Below, one piece after another: positions 1 to 11,495 of a stretch of 64,000 nucleotides of DNA (positions are counted from its first letter, which is position 1; the number at the start of each line of letters is the position of its first letter). The notes below the pieces were generated by a model. The model was given only the letters and a program-made list of their open reading frames with translations. It did no database searches and was not told the origin of the DNA. The DNA is from Kitagawia praeruptora. Lineage: Eukaryota; Streptophyta; Magnoliopsida; Apiales; Apiaceae. The DNA lies in NCBI GenBank assembly GCA_037693485.1, contig CM075348.1, positions 35,582,501 through 35,646,500 of the forward strand. The letters run 5' to 3'. Both the position numbers and the translations under genes were made by a program.

Positions 1-3
1 TAA

Positions 4-36
4 CTAGCGTAAAAACACGTGCAAGTACGGGCCCTA
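4..36 (-). mobile_element. Possible Helitron 3' end at window edge
   Basis: Read on the minus strand, a GC-rich imperfect hairpin (about 16-33) is followed by a short AT-rich spacer and CTAG next to a T. This is the layout of a Helitron 3' terminus. The hairpin has about two mismatches, so it would be an old copy. The matching 5' end was not identified to the right and may have been disturbed by the LTR element at 408. Confidence 0.35.
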
Positions 37-402
37 TACTAATTTCTCGTCCAAAATTGTATGTATGTTGAAATTTTGTAATTAAAAATATGATATATTA
101 TAAGATTTCAATTTATCTAATATTTTATAGTTATTTTGTAATTTTGCTTACCAATTTTTTTATGTTATATTTTCAATTAGTTTTTAACTCAATTTAAAAT
201 TTTTAAATCTTTCAATCGATGTTTAATATGATAAAACAACCTTAATGACCCGTGCATGTATATAAATCTAAAATCATTTTTTTTTTATTTTATTGTATAT
301 TAATCTAAGCATATGTTAAAACTGAGCCATTATATATTATACTGATCAATTTTTCATATTATATAAAAATTCATATGTACCATATTTTATAGTTGAGTAT
401 AC
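37..402. other. AT-rich stretch without genes
   Basis: I see no coding potential or RNA gene. It may be the body of the Helitron whose possible 3' end lies at the window edge. It ends in the TCTAA target site of the next LTR element. Confidence 0.5.
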
Positions 403-407
403 TCTAA

Positions 408-640
408 TGCGACAACCCGGGTCAAATCCCGAGCCTTTTTCAAAAATCGGGTCGAGTCCCGATCATGAATCCGAAATAAGCCAAAGCAAACTGGCCCAAA
501 TGCAGCCAACTTGGGTAATCCACAAGCCCACCACAGGCCCCCAAAAGATCATGATTTGTTGGTGCACTTAGTAGTAGTACTTTACCTTATAAACTGAACA
601 GAAGTCCCAAATCTCCTCGATATGGGACTGGAGTGTTACA
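408..640 (-). repeat. 3' LTR of the TR-GAG element
   Basis: On the plus strand it begins TGCGACAACCCGGGT and ends GGAGTGTTACA, giving TG...CA ends. It aligns with 2060-2252 except for an extra block near 475-517. The adjacent 641-655 read on the minus strand is a purine-rich tract (AAGTGGGGGAGTT) just before the LTR, as expected for plus-strand priming. Confidence 0.85.
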
Positions 641-856
641 AACTCCCCCACTTAAACTCCTGACGTCCTCATCAGGCCTGAACGGATATCCCATAGGTCC
701 AAGATCATTCCTCTCTAGCCATTGTGGGATAATACCGGCTGGCTTCGTGTCCCCACCTCCGGACCTCTGTCCATTGTGGGATAATACCACAAGCCTTTGT
801 GTCCCCAAATTCACAAAATAAAAGCAAATGAGTTATAATTGAAATGAAATCATACC

Positions 857-1839
857 TTAATTACGATTGTTCGCGCGACTTTCCGTGAGCATAAATACAC
901 TTCCTCCGGTCTTGTTATCTGCTTCTTTCCTTGGTGGTGGATTATGTGGGCATTGAGCAATCCTATGTTCGACTTCACCGCAATGAAAACACGCACCTCT
1001 ATTCCAACGACACTCTGTATCGATATGGTTCCTGCCACACCTAGTGCACTTATCTTGATTTCCTTGACCTCCGATTCGATCATACACGTGAGGTTTCTTG
1101 AGTGGTCCCCCCTTGAGACGATGAAAATCCACCAGTTGGAGCGAACCGCTTCTTGTTCCAATTGCTTGTCGCCTTTTCAGATTCAGCTAGGCCTCTCTCG
1201 ATCACCAAAGCCTTGTTGAGCACAGCCTCATATGTCTGAAGTTCAAAAGACGCCACCGAATTCCTAATGTCGGTTCGAAGTCCCTCTTCCAATCTCCTTG
1301 CTCGGCTGCTTTCATCTGCCACTAAGGTCGGCGCATACTTCGAGAGCTTTGCAAATTCTGCCTCATATTCGGTAACAGTCTTTCCACCTTGCTCGAGGCG
1401 AATGAAGTCCCGCTCCTTTTGTAGACGAACTGTTCTCGGATAGTACTTATCTTCCAATGCCTTCTTGAACGTCGCCCAGGTGTATGGTTCCGGTTCCTCT
1501 TTAGCAATTGCAGTCTCGTTCTTCCTTTTTTCCATGAGCCACCAGTCATAAGCACTGCCTTGCAGTTGATACACAGCTAAGGTGACCTTCTATTCTTCAT
1601 TGTTCCATAGCAGTCCGAAAGCTTTCTCCATCTCTTGTATCCACATCTCCATCGAAAGTTGGCGGTTTCAAACGCTTGAACTGAGAGACGATATTCTGTT
1701 ACCTGGGTTGCTGATTCACGAGTGTAGCCAGAGTCTCAGCTAGTTGGTCGAATACATTCCCACCATCACCATTGTTGTTACCATTCTGATTGTCATTGTT
1801 GTTGCCATTGTTGTTGTCGTTGTTACCTTCTCCCTCCAT
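857..1839 (-). pseudogene. gag: Ty3/gypsy-type gag, broken
   Basis: The protein would form the virus-like particle. From the likely start at 1839 it begins with an acidic Asn/Asp/Gly-rich leader. The capsid part (about 1574-1083) carries AYDWW and the pattern EYEAEFAKLSKYAP typical of the plant Ty3 gag family. The C-terminus holds a CCHC zinc knuckle (C-x2-C-x4-H-x4-C, CFHCGEVEHRIAQC) preceded by a second Cys-rich segment. It is not functional: the three parts lie in different frames, there is an in-frame TAG at 1590-1592 just before the capsid part, and sequence between the leader and the capsid is missing or shifted. No pol follows. Confidence 0.8.
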
Positions 1840-2044
1840 CTTTTCTAAAAACGACAAACTTCCAAACTTATAATCAATGATCAAAATCATAAAAGTCAAA
1901 CAGGTCAAATAATCACATAAACAAGTGCCCTAGATTCAAAATAATTTACTAACTTAAAGATGTCGAAACCTATACGATAATCTATAGGATTGCTCATAGG
2001 GAATGTACTAGTCCCATACCTAATACACTCCGAAGGAAAACCTA

Positions 2045-2057
2045 GGCTCTGATGCCA
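2045..2057 (-). other. Primer binding site, tRNA-Met type
   Basis: Read on the minus strand this is TGGCATCAGAGCC, two bases inside the 5' LTR. It matches the plant initiator tRNA-Met primer site (TGGTATCAGAGC) except for one T-to-C change. Confidence 0.8.
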
Positions 2058-2059
2058 AC

Positions 2060-2252
2060 TGCGACAACCCGGGTTAAATCCCGAGCCTTTTTCGAAAATT
2101 GGGTCGAGTCCCGATCATGAATCCGAGTAATCCACAAGCCCACCACAGGCTCCCAAAAGATCATGATTTGTTGGTGCACTTAGTAGTAGTACTTTACCTT
2201 ATAAACTTAACAGAAGTCCCAAATCTCCTCGATGTGGGACTGGGGTGTTACA
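2060..2252 (-). repeat. 5' LTR of the TR-GAG element
   Basis: It is homologous to 408-640, shorter by a roughly 40-bp gap, with the same TG...CA ends and flanked by TCTAA at 2253-2257. Confidence 0.85.
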
Positions 2253-2257
2253 TCTAA

Positions 2258-2950
2258 TTTATCATTATAAATAATTATTGTAGTTTTGTAATTTTTATGA
2301 TATAAAATTTAATATCATTTTTAATTTTAATTTTAATTTGAATGTTAATTATGTTATTTTTTATATATAACATATATCATAATTTTAGAATTCTCATCTT
2401 TTTAACATATTTTCAATTATTTTTCGTGTATGTTTAAAATGAGAAAGCTCATCGCAAAAATGGCATTCATCCTGTCCCATGTCAAAAAAAGAAACCTAAT
2501 AGTTTGTAACGCCACAAAACATTTAAAAAAACAAAATTTATCAATAAAATTAAATACGCGACCTAAACAATAATTGAAAAACATAAAAAAATTACAAAAT
2601 TGTGAAAATAGGACTTAGCCTTATTTTATTTATTTTTTTCACGATAAATTGTGTTATCAAAGTCAACTCCTCCTTATTTTCTTTCTTAGTTTCAATTTTT
2701 TTAACCATTTCATTCACTATTTTATAACTTTCTTTTGTCCTTTTTAATAAAATACAATGTTGATAGCGTTACTTAATATTTGTTTTTCAAGTCATAAATT
2801 ATATGTTGGCATTTAAAAAGTTATACTACTAAGAATTTGCAATTAAAAATATTATTATTTAAAAATAATTTTTATGCTAGTTCAAGTTTTAATTCATTTA
2901 AAATTTGGAATGCATACATACCTACAATTTACTAGAAACTTATATACTCA
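2258..2950. other. AT-rich stretch without genes
   Basis: Very AT-rich DNA with homopolymer runs. I see no open frame of note, no RNA gene and no clear transposon end. Confidence 0.5.
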
Positions 2951-4313
2951 ATCTATTATCTATTATATATCTAATACTGCAACGTACACTTCCGTGAATC
3001 ATTTTAATCCAGGTCAGCACCGTTATGACTCCGTTTATCTCTATATTGCTACATAGTCAGCCACATCAGGTACCCTCCATTCTACTTTCTGCAGCCCTTG
3101 AACCCTTTCTATTGATGCTTAACGATGTCATCGGAAAAAGTTAGAAATGGCCGCTTCTATTCCCACAATCATTCCGATCAACATTTCTAGGTTTTTGAGA
3201 TTTGAAAAACTTCGAAACGGAAGCGCTATATATTGTAAGTATGCCTTCTCGTGCTTCCAAGTTCTAATCAATTCAAGATTGATGCGATTTTAAATTCAAG
3301 TGCGAATTCAGTTTCGAATTTGGATCTAGGCAATGAACAATTTTATAGTTTTAGCGATGAATTTTATAGGCTGCCTATTGACGGGTTGAAACGGTTAAAT
3401 TAGGGGAAATGTTCGAAGATTTTGTTGTGAGTTTGTAGTTCTCCGGAGATTGTGCAGATTATGAAAGCAGAGAAGGAATGTAGGGGGAAATCAGCTTAGA
3501 CCAGAACCACTTATCATGAATGAAAGGCAGTTACAAAATGAAGAGTTGGTGGAGTTTTTTGGTTTCGCCTCATAAGTTGAAACCAGAAATATGCTGGTAT
3601 GAGAAGGATTCTGAACTTTTGGGGAAGAAACGATGAGAGTCTACTTTTGAATATTAAGGGGCAATCCATGTTAATTACAAAAATTATTTGTTCAACTCCT
3701 GTTTTGGCTTGAATTTAATTGCACTTTATTTATCTTAAGTGTGACTCTTCGAGGAGGGAGAAAAGTTTGATAGATTTATAAGCTCAAAACTGAATATCGG
3801 GGATAAGCTTCAACTGGATGCAAGTAATGGTTAAGCCAAGGTGTATATAAACGGCCATGAGATCACGAAAGTGGCGCTCAGTTGCAAGGTTATTCTTTGT
3901 AGCCGTCAATATTTTATGCCTACACATATGTGAAATCTGCTGGCATACCTACTATTTGTGTAGCATGCATCTCTGTTGGCTGGATCAGAAAATAAGCACT
4001 GCCCAGAATGTAAGGCAACTGCTTCCAAGATATTAACATACTTCCAAAATTGTTATGCTTGGGTACTATTTTTTGTTTCCTTTAATAGTTGTTGTATACT
4101 TTAACTAAATTTTATTTATTCATGCATAATATTGTTGTTCTTGGTTTCCATTGTCACATTAACAGGACTAAAATGTTTTGTAATTGCTTTTGTATAATGT
4201 AAAACACACCGCTCACTCACTTGCAGTTACAACATGCTATCCTGTTATTTATCAACTTTGTAAGTAAATGACAAGTTCGGAATTCACTAAAATTAGTTTT
4301 ATAAGATTATATA

Positions 4314-4690
4314 CTAGACTTTCGAGTTGAGGCTTCGGAGAGAGTCACTGAATTTCGTAGCTAATGCAGTGGCATTTTGAGGTGGCGGGGCGGTTAAGGT
4401 CGTTTTAACGCTAGAGGGTAGTGCGGTGGAGTAATGTAAAGTTGTTGTGGCAGTCACATTATCAACTGATATTGGTGCGTCCATGAATGGGGAAACCGCA
4501 ACTAAGTATTTGCCACTTTCTTGATTTGCTCTCACTAGGACGATTGTGGTTTGGCCGGGTGCTATAATAATTGTATCTGTATTGAAGGGTTTAACATATG
4601 CGGCATCCACTTCCATTACTGTGAGCTTATGGTTAGCAATTTTGAAGAAAAGTTCTTCATTAAGAGCAGCATTGATGACTCGCAGCATGT
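4314..4690 (-). pseudogene. Laccase fragment (captured)
   Basis: About 124 codons read without a stop and match the second cupredoxin domain of plant laccases, secreted multicopper oxidases that oxidise monolignols and phenolics. Recognisable stretches are LRVINAALNEELFFKIA, VKPFNTDTIIIAPGQTT, SGKYLVAVSPFMDAP and TATTTLHYS. A full laccase has roughly 550-590 residues; this piece contains none of the His/Cys copper ligands from the ends of the protein. It starts at a poly-T border and stops after LRSLNSK, close to where the family normally continues. It is probably one exon carried by the surrounding Helitron, in opposite orientation to the peptidase fragment. Confidence 0.85.
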
Positions 4691-4699
4691 TTGTTATTT

Positions 4700-6090
4700 T
4701 TTTTTAAAGCTATTGGGTCCTATATTCTAATTAAATATGAAAACTTCTTAATATTTTCACCTATTTTTTATTACATTATTTGTGAATAATACTGCAACAC
4801 AGGAGCCGCATGAGTGATTTTATTCTCTGTGAATTCACGTGTTTACCCATATACATAATTGATAGCACAACATGCTCCAGGTCTCTATATTCAACAACCA
4901 ATTGCCAGCTGCTAGCAATTTACGGTCGGCTGAAAGATTTTATAGCTGATATCACTCATCAAGAATTCCCCTCTCGACAATGCAGAGCGTTCATCCTCCT
5001 CTCGAATATTAGGTAAACCCTAAAAATATGTGATATGACACTTACTAAATTCTTTTGTCTGCTATTATACTTGTTCTTCCTGACCGCTTTTCTGTAATTG
5101 TATTATTTTTCGCTTTAATATTTATTGGTTATATAAATTTCAGTTCTGATTGATAACCCTGTGTTTCTACCATACTGGCCTTGAGTTTCAATACACTCAA
5201 AATATGCTTTTGAAGATCTTATAAATGCTTTGTAGGCTTCGTTTTAATACCAAACACAATTAATTTTCCTCCCTTTTTAGCTTGAATAGAATTATAGCAC
5301 TATCACCGCTTTGACTCCCGGTGACTCTCATCTCCCCTGCCGCTACAATGGAATTAATCAGGTATTTAACCCTCCCCCTTTCTCTGGGTTTAATCTTGTG
5401 GATTCGTAGTTGTACATCTCAAGTACTAGATCATGATAGATATATCTTTTTATGCCTTTTGAACTATCTACCTGTTTCTCTTGCTTGTAATACAATGTGT
5501 TTGTAAGTTATATAAATCTTCTGAGCTGTATGATTGCTATAAATTTTTTTGGAATGGCAAAGTTTTTAAAGGATTGAAGCCGAATTCAATTTCGCGTTAT
5601 AATGCACGATTTTGTGAATGTGTGTATTATTGGTTGTAATTAGATCTTGCCTTTTTTTTTTCACAAAATGCTTACTTGATCATGTACTCAAATTTATAAT
5701 ATGTATACTTCATAGTGTGTTTATATTTATTTTGGCCATATCATAGTTAAAAGAAATACAAAATAGATCGAGCATGGCGAGTACCTATGTTTATTTATAT
5801 TGTAGTATTAATATGTTCACACTACTATCCGGATTACTATATAAAGGGTAATACTTAAAAATATGATTATAATTGATTCAGGAATGGTGAGTAAGCAACA
5901 AAAATTCAACCTTGGGTGAAACTTCCTGATACAAACGTGGAAAGTCACCGATGAAAAGATTGTGGTGCATATTATTGTCCTCAAATCTATTCCCCCTATC
6001 TTTATCCAAATATTCTAAATAAGTTAGTTGTATGCGACTTGTAAATACCCGATGACGCCAATTTTGAATGTATGCTTGCTCATTTTATGT
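4700..6090. other. Helitron interior, unassigned
   Basis: No gene is recognised. A short GC-richer piece at about 5283-5361 ends in CAG|GTATTT and looks like an exon with a splice donor. A similar piece begins after CAG at 5880. They may be further captured exons, but I could not name a source. Confidence 0.4.
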
Positions 6091-6095
6091 TATAG

Positions 6096-7731
6096 AGAAC
6101 ATAGTATAATAGATGTTGTGGTTGCTCTTTTTCTTATACACAGCGAACTTGCACTGAATCAAATCATTGTAACTTATTTAAGTGATGCTAAGCATGTACT
6201 GCAGTTAAGGGACTTGAGAACATCAACTTTGCTGCACCATCTCCCCATTCACATTGGCACTGTATATGATGTTTGTGCTTCTCGTAAAGATGACACTGTT
6301 TTTATTGGCTATACAAGCTTCCATACACCTGGTGCTATATATCACTACAACCTGAAAAGTGGAATGCCTGAGATATTCTGTTAAATTGTGGTGTCCAAAT
6401 TTGATCGAACAGAGTTTCAGGTTAATTAGGTAACAAGTTTTGAAAGATATCTTTATTTCCTGTTTCTTTAAATTCTTTTTCCCCCTAGCAACAGAGGACC
6501 CCATGGCCTGCTAATAATATTATTTCAGAAGTTTGGTTTTCGATGTTTAAATGGGTGTACAAATTTCAATTGTATTGCTACTGACTTCATTTTTTCAAAT
6601 TATTTCATGTCATTGCAATAAACAATTCTTCAACCATTCTTATGTTTATCTACTATAGTAATCTTGCCTCTTTTGCTCCATTTCTTAGTTTGGTTGTTTA
6701 CTTTTCAGGTATTTATTCCCAGTAAGGATGACATCTTGATACCCATGTTTATGGTGGGTGGAAAGAATATTTTACTTGATGTCTCACACCATTGTTTACT
6801 ATATGCATATGGAGGATTTAGTGTTAGTCTTACACCATCATTCAGCATAAGCCGAATTGCTCTCATGGAGCATTTAGGTATAGTCTGCTGCTTAGCTAAT
6901 ATAAACGGTGGTGGTCAGTATGGAGAAGAATGGCATAAAGCTGGACAACTGGGAAACAAGAGGACTTGCTTTGACGCCTTCATTTCTGCTGCTAAGTATC
7001 TTGTATCTGCTGGTTATACTCAACCCAAAAAATTGTGTATCAGGGTGGAAGCAATGGTGGCATTCTTATTGGGGCTTGCATTAATCAGGTATTAATATAC
7101 ATTATGTAGTTCATGGATCCTTGTAATTCCATTAATTGTGAAATTTTACATGACTCTAAACTCTTTGGATTCCAGAGACCAGATCTATTTGACTGTACGC
7201 TTGCCGATGTTGGTGTCATGGACATACTTAGATCTCACAAGTTCACTATAGGTGAGAATCACTCTTCCCTCTCGTAGTTTATGCAGTTATTATATTTTTC
7301 TTAGTTGCCCATCATTCCCATGGTTCTAGATTTTTCATGTTTTAGGCCATACTTGGACTTTAGAATTTGGCTCTTCTGAAAAGGAAGAAGAGTTCCACTG
7401 ACTAATCAAGTAAGTTTTGACGTCATTTTAGTATATAGAGTTCTTATCTTCCTACATTTTTGTGTCTTTAAATTGTATATAATCTTCTGAAAAGAACGAC
7501 AATTAGTTTCATATTCATGGTCTGGGTTCATTATACAAAGGTATGCACATTTTAATGATTTAGATGCCAGCTTTAACAATTCTTTGTTCTTTACGTACTA
7601 ACCATTGCATAATATCAGTCGACCATGGGAGCATTCTTATCATCAAGCTTCCCAGTACCCACCTACAATGTTATTGATGGCTGATCATGATGATCGAGTT
7701 GTGCCTTTACATACCTTAAAAGTTCAAATTA
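6096..7731 (+). pseudogene. Prolyl oligopeptidase fragment with introns (captured)
   Basis: Prolyl oligopeptidase is a cytosolic serine peptidase with a beta-propeller and an alpha/beta-hydrolase domain. Five exon pieces follow the family in order: about 6096-6420 (YLSDAKHVLQLRDL), 6709-7088 (YGGFSVSLTPSFS, NINGGGQYGEEWHKAG, SAGYTQPKKLC), 7176-7251 (RPDLF...HKFTIG), 7346-7410 and 7619-about 7731 (QYPPTMLLMADHDDRVVPLH). Splice sites at exon borders are kept, so it was copied as DNA, not from mRNA. Damage: TAA at 6382-6384 where Glu is expected, a one-base deletion near 7042 just before the nucleophile motif GGSNGG (still present in the next frame), and TGA at 7399-7401 for a family Trp. The N-terminal half and the catalytic His exon are absent. 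The Asp region is retained. Confidence 0.85.
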
Positions 7732-8216
7732 TCAATCATAACTTGCAGATGAAGGAACAGTAAAGCCAGACTAGACAGGAAATGACTAGACAGGAAATGC
7801 TTCTTCTATTGATAAGTTTGAGTCTTAGATTTAATGTACATTACAGGAGATTCTACTTCGTTCCGTTTAGGTACCAGATTTGACATCTCTATCACAGTTC
7901 ATCATATAGCACGAATTTTGAGCACTGTGGAAGACCCTATTTATTTGACCATCTTGATTAGTGTATCATACATCCAAAAGGCAGACAGCCATGCCCATTT
8001 TCCTACCCACATGATGAATAATACATTCGTTTTGACTTGGTACACATTCATGTTCTCGGCAAGTAAGCAAACATCGTGAATGGGTAGCTTTCGTGCTGTG
8101 CCTACTCGAGATGGCATTAAGCAACGAATTACATAAAAATCTCGCACTCATGACATAACATATATTGTATTACCATGCCTGTCAAATATTTTCCAAGTCA
8201 CACACATCTAGAGCAT

Positions 8217-8246
8217 GCCCGTGCCTTACACGGGCGATAAAGCTAG
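8217..8246 (+). repeat. Helitron 3' hairpin and CTAG terminus
   Basis: GCCCGTG / CACGGGC form a perfect 7-bp stem around a 5-base loop. CTAG lies 8 bases further, followed by T at 8247. Confidence 0.75.
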
Positions 8247-9122
8247 TTATATATATATATTATAATACCAGGACTGATTTTCACTCAAGATCTTACTATC
8301 TATCTATATTATAATACCAGGATATCGGAGAGACTTTCATTCAGAAGCTTCAAAAATTTTTCTTGATTTTTCACATATTTGATTTTTTTAATAAAATAAT
8401 TTCCTTACATTTAATAGCATTTTAATTAGTCATTAATTGTACCTATTAAACTTTTATCAAATACACTTTATTTTATACTAAAATAAAATTTTAACAATCT
8501 TTATTAGAACATTTTAATTATATTATTAATTTCAAATATTAACTATTTATTTAAAAGTACAATTATTTCAAGGTAAAACGATAAAATTAAATTATTTATA
8601 TCTTCCATATTCAAAATCACTACAATTTTTTTCGACAACAATAAATAGACAATTTTAACTTTTCGATAAATTCGTAATGAGTGACATGAGAATCATAATA
8701 AGATACGGAAGTATGTAAAACTTTCAATTAACATCCACAATTTAAATACAAGTATTATTGTATAATTTACTTTTACACATCAACAAATTACAAATGGGGT
8801 GTGACTAACTCGATTAAATTGAACCAATCCAACCATTTTCTTTACTGATTAATTAAATCAATGAAAAAGTTATACAATCGTTGTTTCATTATATTGTGTT
8901 GGAATAAATTAATATTCTAACTAAACACTTTTTATACTATTACTAATCAATTAATCATGCATGCATTTTATGAGACGGGCGCCGCGTTTAATAACGTTGA
9001 TTAGTTTTATAAAATATTTACAAATTTATATTATGAAAATTATGTTGACATTGTAATTTGCTATAAAAAAATGTAAGAGGCTTATGGAGTTGATAATATG
9101 TTAAAGAATCTTCATTTTGTTT

Positions 9123-10352
9123 TGATGTGCTAAAATAGAAAGATAAATAATTGAATTTGAATCGCAAGCGCACAATTCGTTTCGTTGTAATATTTATTGA
9201 TTCGTTCCTCAGGGACTAATATTTTCGCAATTCTCAATTTTTAATTTAATCGGATTAGAATAATTGGGGTTTGGAAAATTCGGATTTTATTATTTAATTA
9301 CAAAAAGGTAAATTGAATCTATTAACAAAAGGAAAATAAAACTGACTCTACTTTAACCTAACTAATAAAGACGACAGGAAACAATAACTAAATTGTCTTT
9401 TTTTTTTTTTTTTTGAATTCTAAAATTTAATCTAGAATTTAAGCAGACTTTATTTTGAAAGAATATTCTTTTACAGAATTTTTAGCATCCATACAAGACT
9501 CAACAAGACAAACTATTAAATTGCTACGATACCAGCAGAAAACCAGGAAGATCAATCAAATAACAAACTCAACATAAAATAAAAACCAGAAAAGTAGCAG
9601 TAACTCGAAAACAGACGACCCAGGAAATTGACTCAACGAACTCAGCAAGCACTGCAAAAACAGCAGCTCAAACCTCTAACACCGAAACTAAACTCAGAAA
9701 ACTCGATACTAGCAGACGGTGACTCAGGACTCAGGAACAACTAGCAGTGAACTCCCAGAAAATGCAGTAAATAGAACAATTAACAATTAACAAACAAAAA
9801 CTCGATAATTAAATCTGCAGCAACTAAGAACATAAAAAGAGACAGCAGAAGACTCGCAAACACAAACGGGAAGAAACCAGCAGTGACTGTAAAATGCGCA
9901 ACGACAAAACAAAACAAGGACATCTATGCAGCAAAACTCAGACAAGAACCCTGCGAACTCGACATCGCTGAATCGACTCAGCACACTACTCAGTACATTA
10001 CAGCATTACGAAATCAACAACCCAAAACTAAAACTAAACAGAGACTCATCAAACATCAACGAAACAAAAACAAAACTTGACCCAACTTTCGGCAAAACAT
10101 CGACTTGCGGAAATCAAAACGTAAACTTAGCAATTCAGACTCATCGAACAAAGTTAACTCGGTAACTACAACTCAGCGAAAGATTACTCCATAGCATATC
10201 TCAAACAAGAAATTCGAAATTAACAAAGCCCAGTATCGATGTACGCAAATGCAAACACAAACTCAGAGGACAAGGCAACGAAAGGGAACACGAATTAACA
10301 CTGCAACAAACTTAGATTAAAGATTAGGGAAATGGGTGTTGTGGTTGGTTCG

Positions 10353-10393
<41 letters not shown>

Positions 10394-11477
10394 TTGGGAG
10401 AGAGAACAGGGGGAAACAGGGAAGTGTTGGGTTTCGTAAAAAGAGATGGGTGTGGTTTGATTGTTGAGATCGAGGGCGAATACAGAGATAAAAACCAGGA
10501 AAAGAACAGAACTGGGTTCGTAATTGAAAACAGGGGACGAACAAAAGCACAGAACAGAAAATAAAGCTTCGAATAAAATAAAAAAAAAACAAAACAAAAA
10601 TTACAACTAAAAAATTGTAAAACTAATATTTTTGGTTTTTATATTTTTTTTGAAAATTAAAAACAAAATTATAAAGTTAACTACAGATTTAAAATTAAGC
10701 TAGAGCGAAATTAAAATTATACTAAGCATTTAAATGGGCCACATTAAAATAGATGTTTAAAGGGCCAAAAATTAAAATTAACACTACGAACAAGTAATTT
10801 AAAATTTTCGTTACTCCTCTCAACCCAAATTATGTAGCATTACACTACTTTGGGAATTACGAACGGTGAAAACGAAAGTAAGGCAACGAAGATGAAAGTG
10901 CAAGACAAAAAATAAAAGGAAATGAAAATTGCATTAATTAAAAGAGGGGTGTTTACAAAATTTAGAACTAAAACAAGAAATTAAATCTACCCTAAAACTA
11001 CCCTACACTACTCTACACTAAATTCTACACTACACTACACTACACTACCTAAGTTGAAAAATACAAGGGAAATGAGGGGGTATTTATAGGATGGGAATTA
11101 GGGTTTAGGGGGTTGTGGGTAAATCCTGGCCCTACATTTGGTTTGTGTGGTGGTGTAATCCTAGCCATTAAAAGATTCCTTCCCCATTAAGCTTTGGTAG
11201 ACTTGATCTTGGCCATACACTTTTTAAGTGTGTTGGGATGATCTCCACCTTCCATGTGTCCTCCAAGATTCCCTTTCCACCAAACTCCTAATTCTTTTTC
11301 CTTTTTTTCTTTTTGGTCCTTTTTCTTCCTCTTTTTCCCTTCCTTGCACTTTATTTCTTTATTTTGCCATTTCTTTATTTATTCACGAATTTCCTGAAAT
11401 GCAACAAAATAAATTATTAAAATACGAGTTCAAGCAATAAATAGGTAATAAAAATATGCAAAAATATGCACTTATCA
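9123..11477 (-). repeat. 3' LTR, 2.35 kb
   Basis: Plus-strand ends are TGATGTGCTAAAA and CACTTATCA. It is nearly identical to 17122-19454. It contains an (AG)n microsatellite at about 10361-10389, whose length differs in the other copy. Short ORFs inside it occur in both copies and are not taken as genes. Confidence 0.9.
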
Positions 11478-11495
11478 AATGCCCCCATACCTATC
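11478..11495 (-). other. Polypurine tract beside the 3' LTR
   Basis: Minus strand reads GATAGGTATGGGGGCATT directly before the LTR start TGATAAGTG. This is the plus-strand primer of reverse transcription. Confidence 0.75.

Larger units (their letters stand above)
408..2252 (-). mobile_element. Small gag-only LTR retrotransposon (TR-GAG type)
   Basis: This compact 1.8-kb element has two short LTRs (408-640 and 2060-2252). An exact 5-bp TSD, TCTAA, lies at 403-407 and 2253-2257. On the minus strand the order is 5' LTR, a tRNA-Met-type primer site (2045-2057), a decayed gag, a G-rich polypurine tract (about 641-655) and the 3' LTR. No protease, reverse transcriptase or integrase is present and there is no room for them. 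The size and content match the class called TR-GAG, which must borrow pol from autonomous elements. The 5' LTR lacks about 40 bp present in the 3' copy, and gag is broken, so it is a relic. Confidence 0.85.
2952..8246 (+). mobile_element. Probable non-autonomous Helitron with captured gene fragments
   Basis: The 3' end is well formed: a perfect 7-bp stem hairpin (8217-8223 with 8229-8235), then GATAAAG and CTAG at 8243-8246 followed by T. The 5' end is a proposal at 2952 (A followed by TCTATTATCTATTATATATC), based on similarity to the start proposed for the next Helitron; 2959 is also possible. No Rep or helicase gene is present. The interior holds a laccase fragment on the minus strand and a prolyl oligopeptidase fragment with introns on the plus strand, the mixture expected from Helitron gene capture. 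The stretch 3060-4310 contains exon-like pieces I could not assign. Confidence 0.6.

Noticed and set aside
2952..8246. Autonomous Helitron
   Set aside because: No Rep or helicase motif is seen in any frame.
9787..10597. Several short ORFs, including Leu-Ser repeats
   Set aside because: They lie in the LTR, recur in the other LTR copy (17772-18574), overlap on both strands, and the Leu-Ser run only translates the (AG)n microsatellite.
11228..11440. 70-codon ORF on the plus strand
   Set aside because: It is in the LTR and duplicated at 19205-19417; composition follows T/C-rich DNA and there is no family match.
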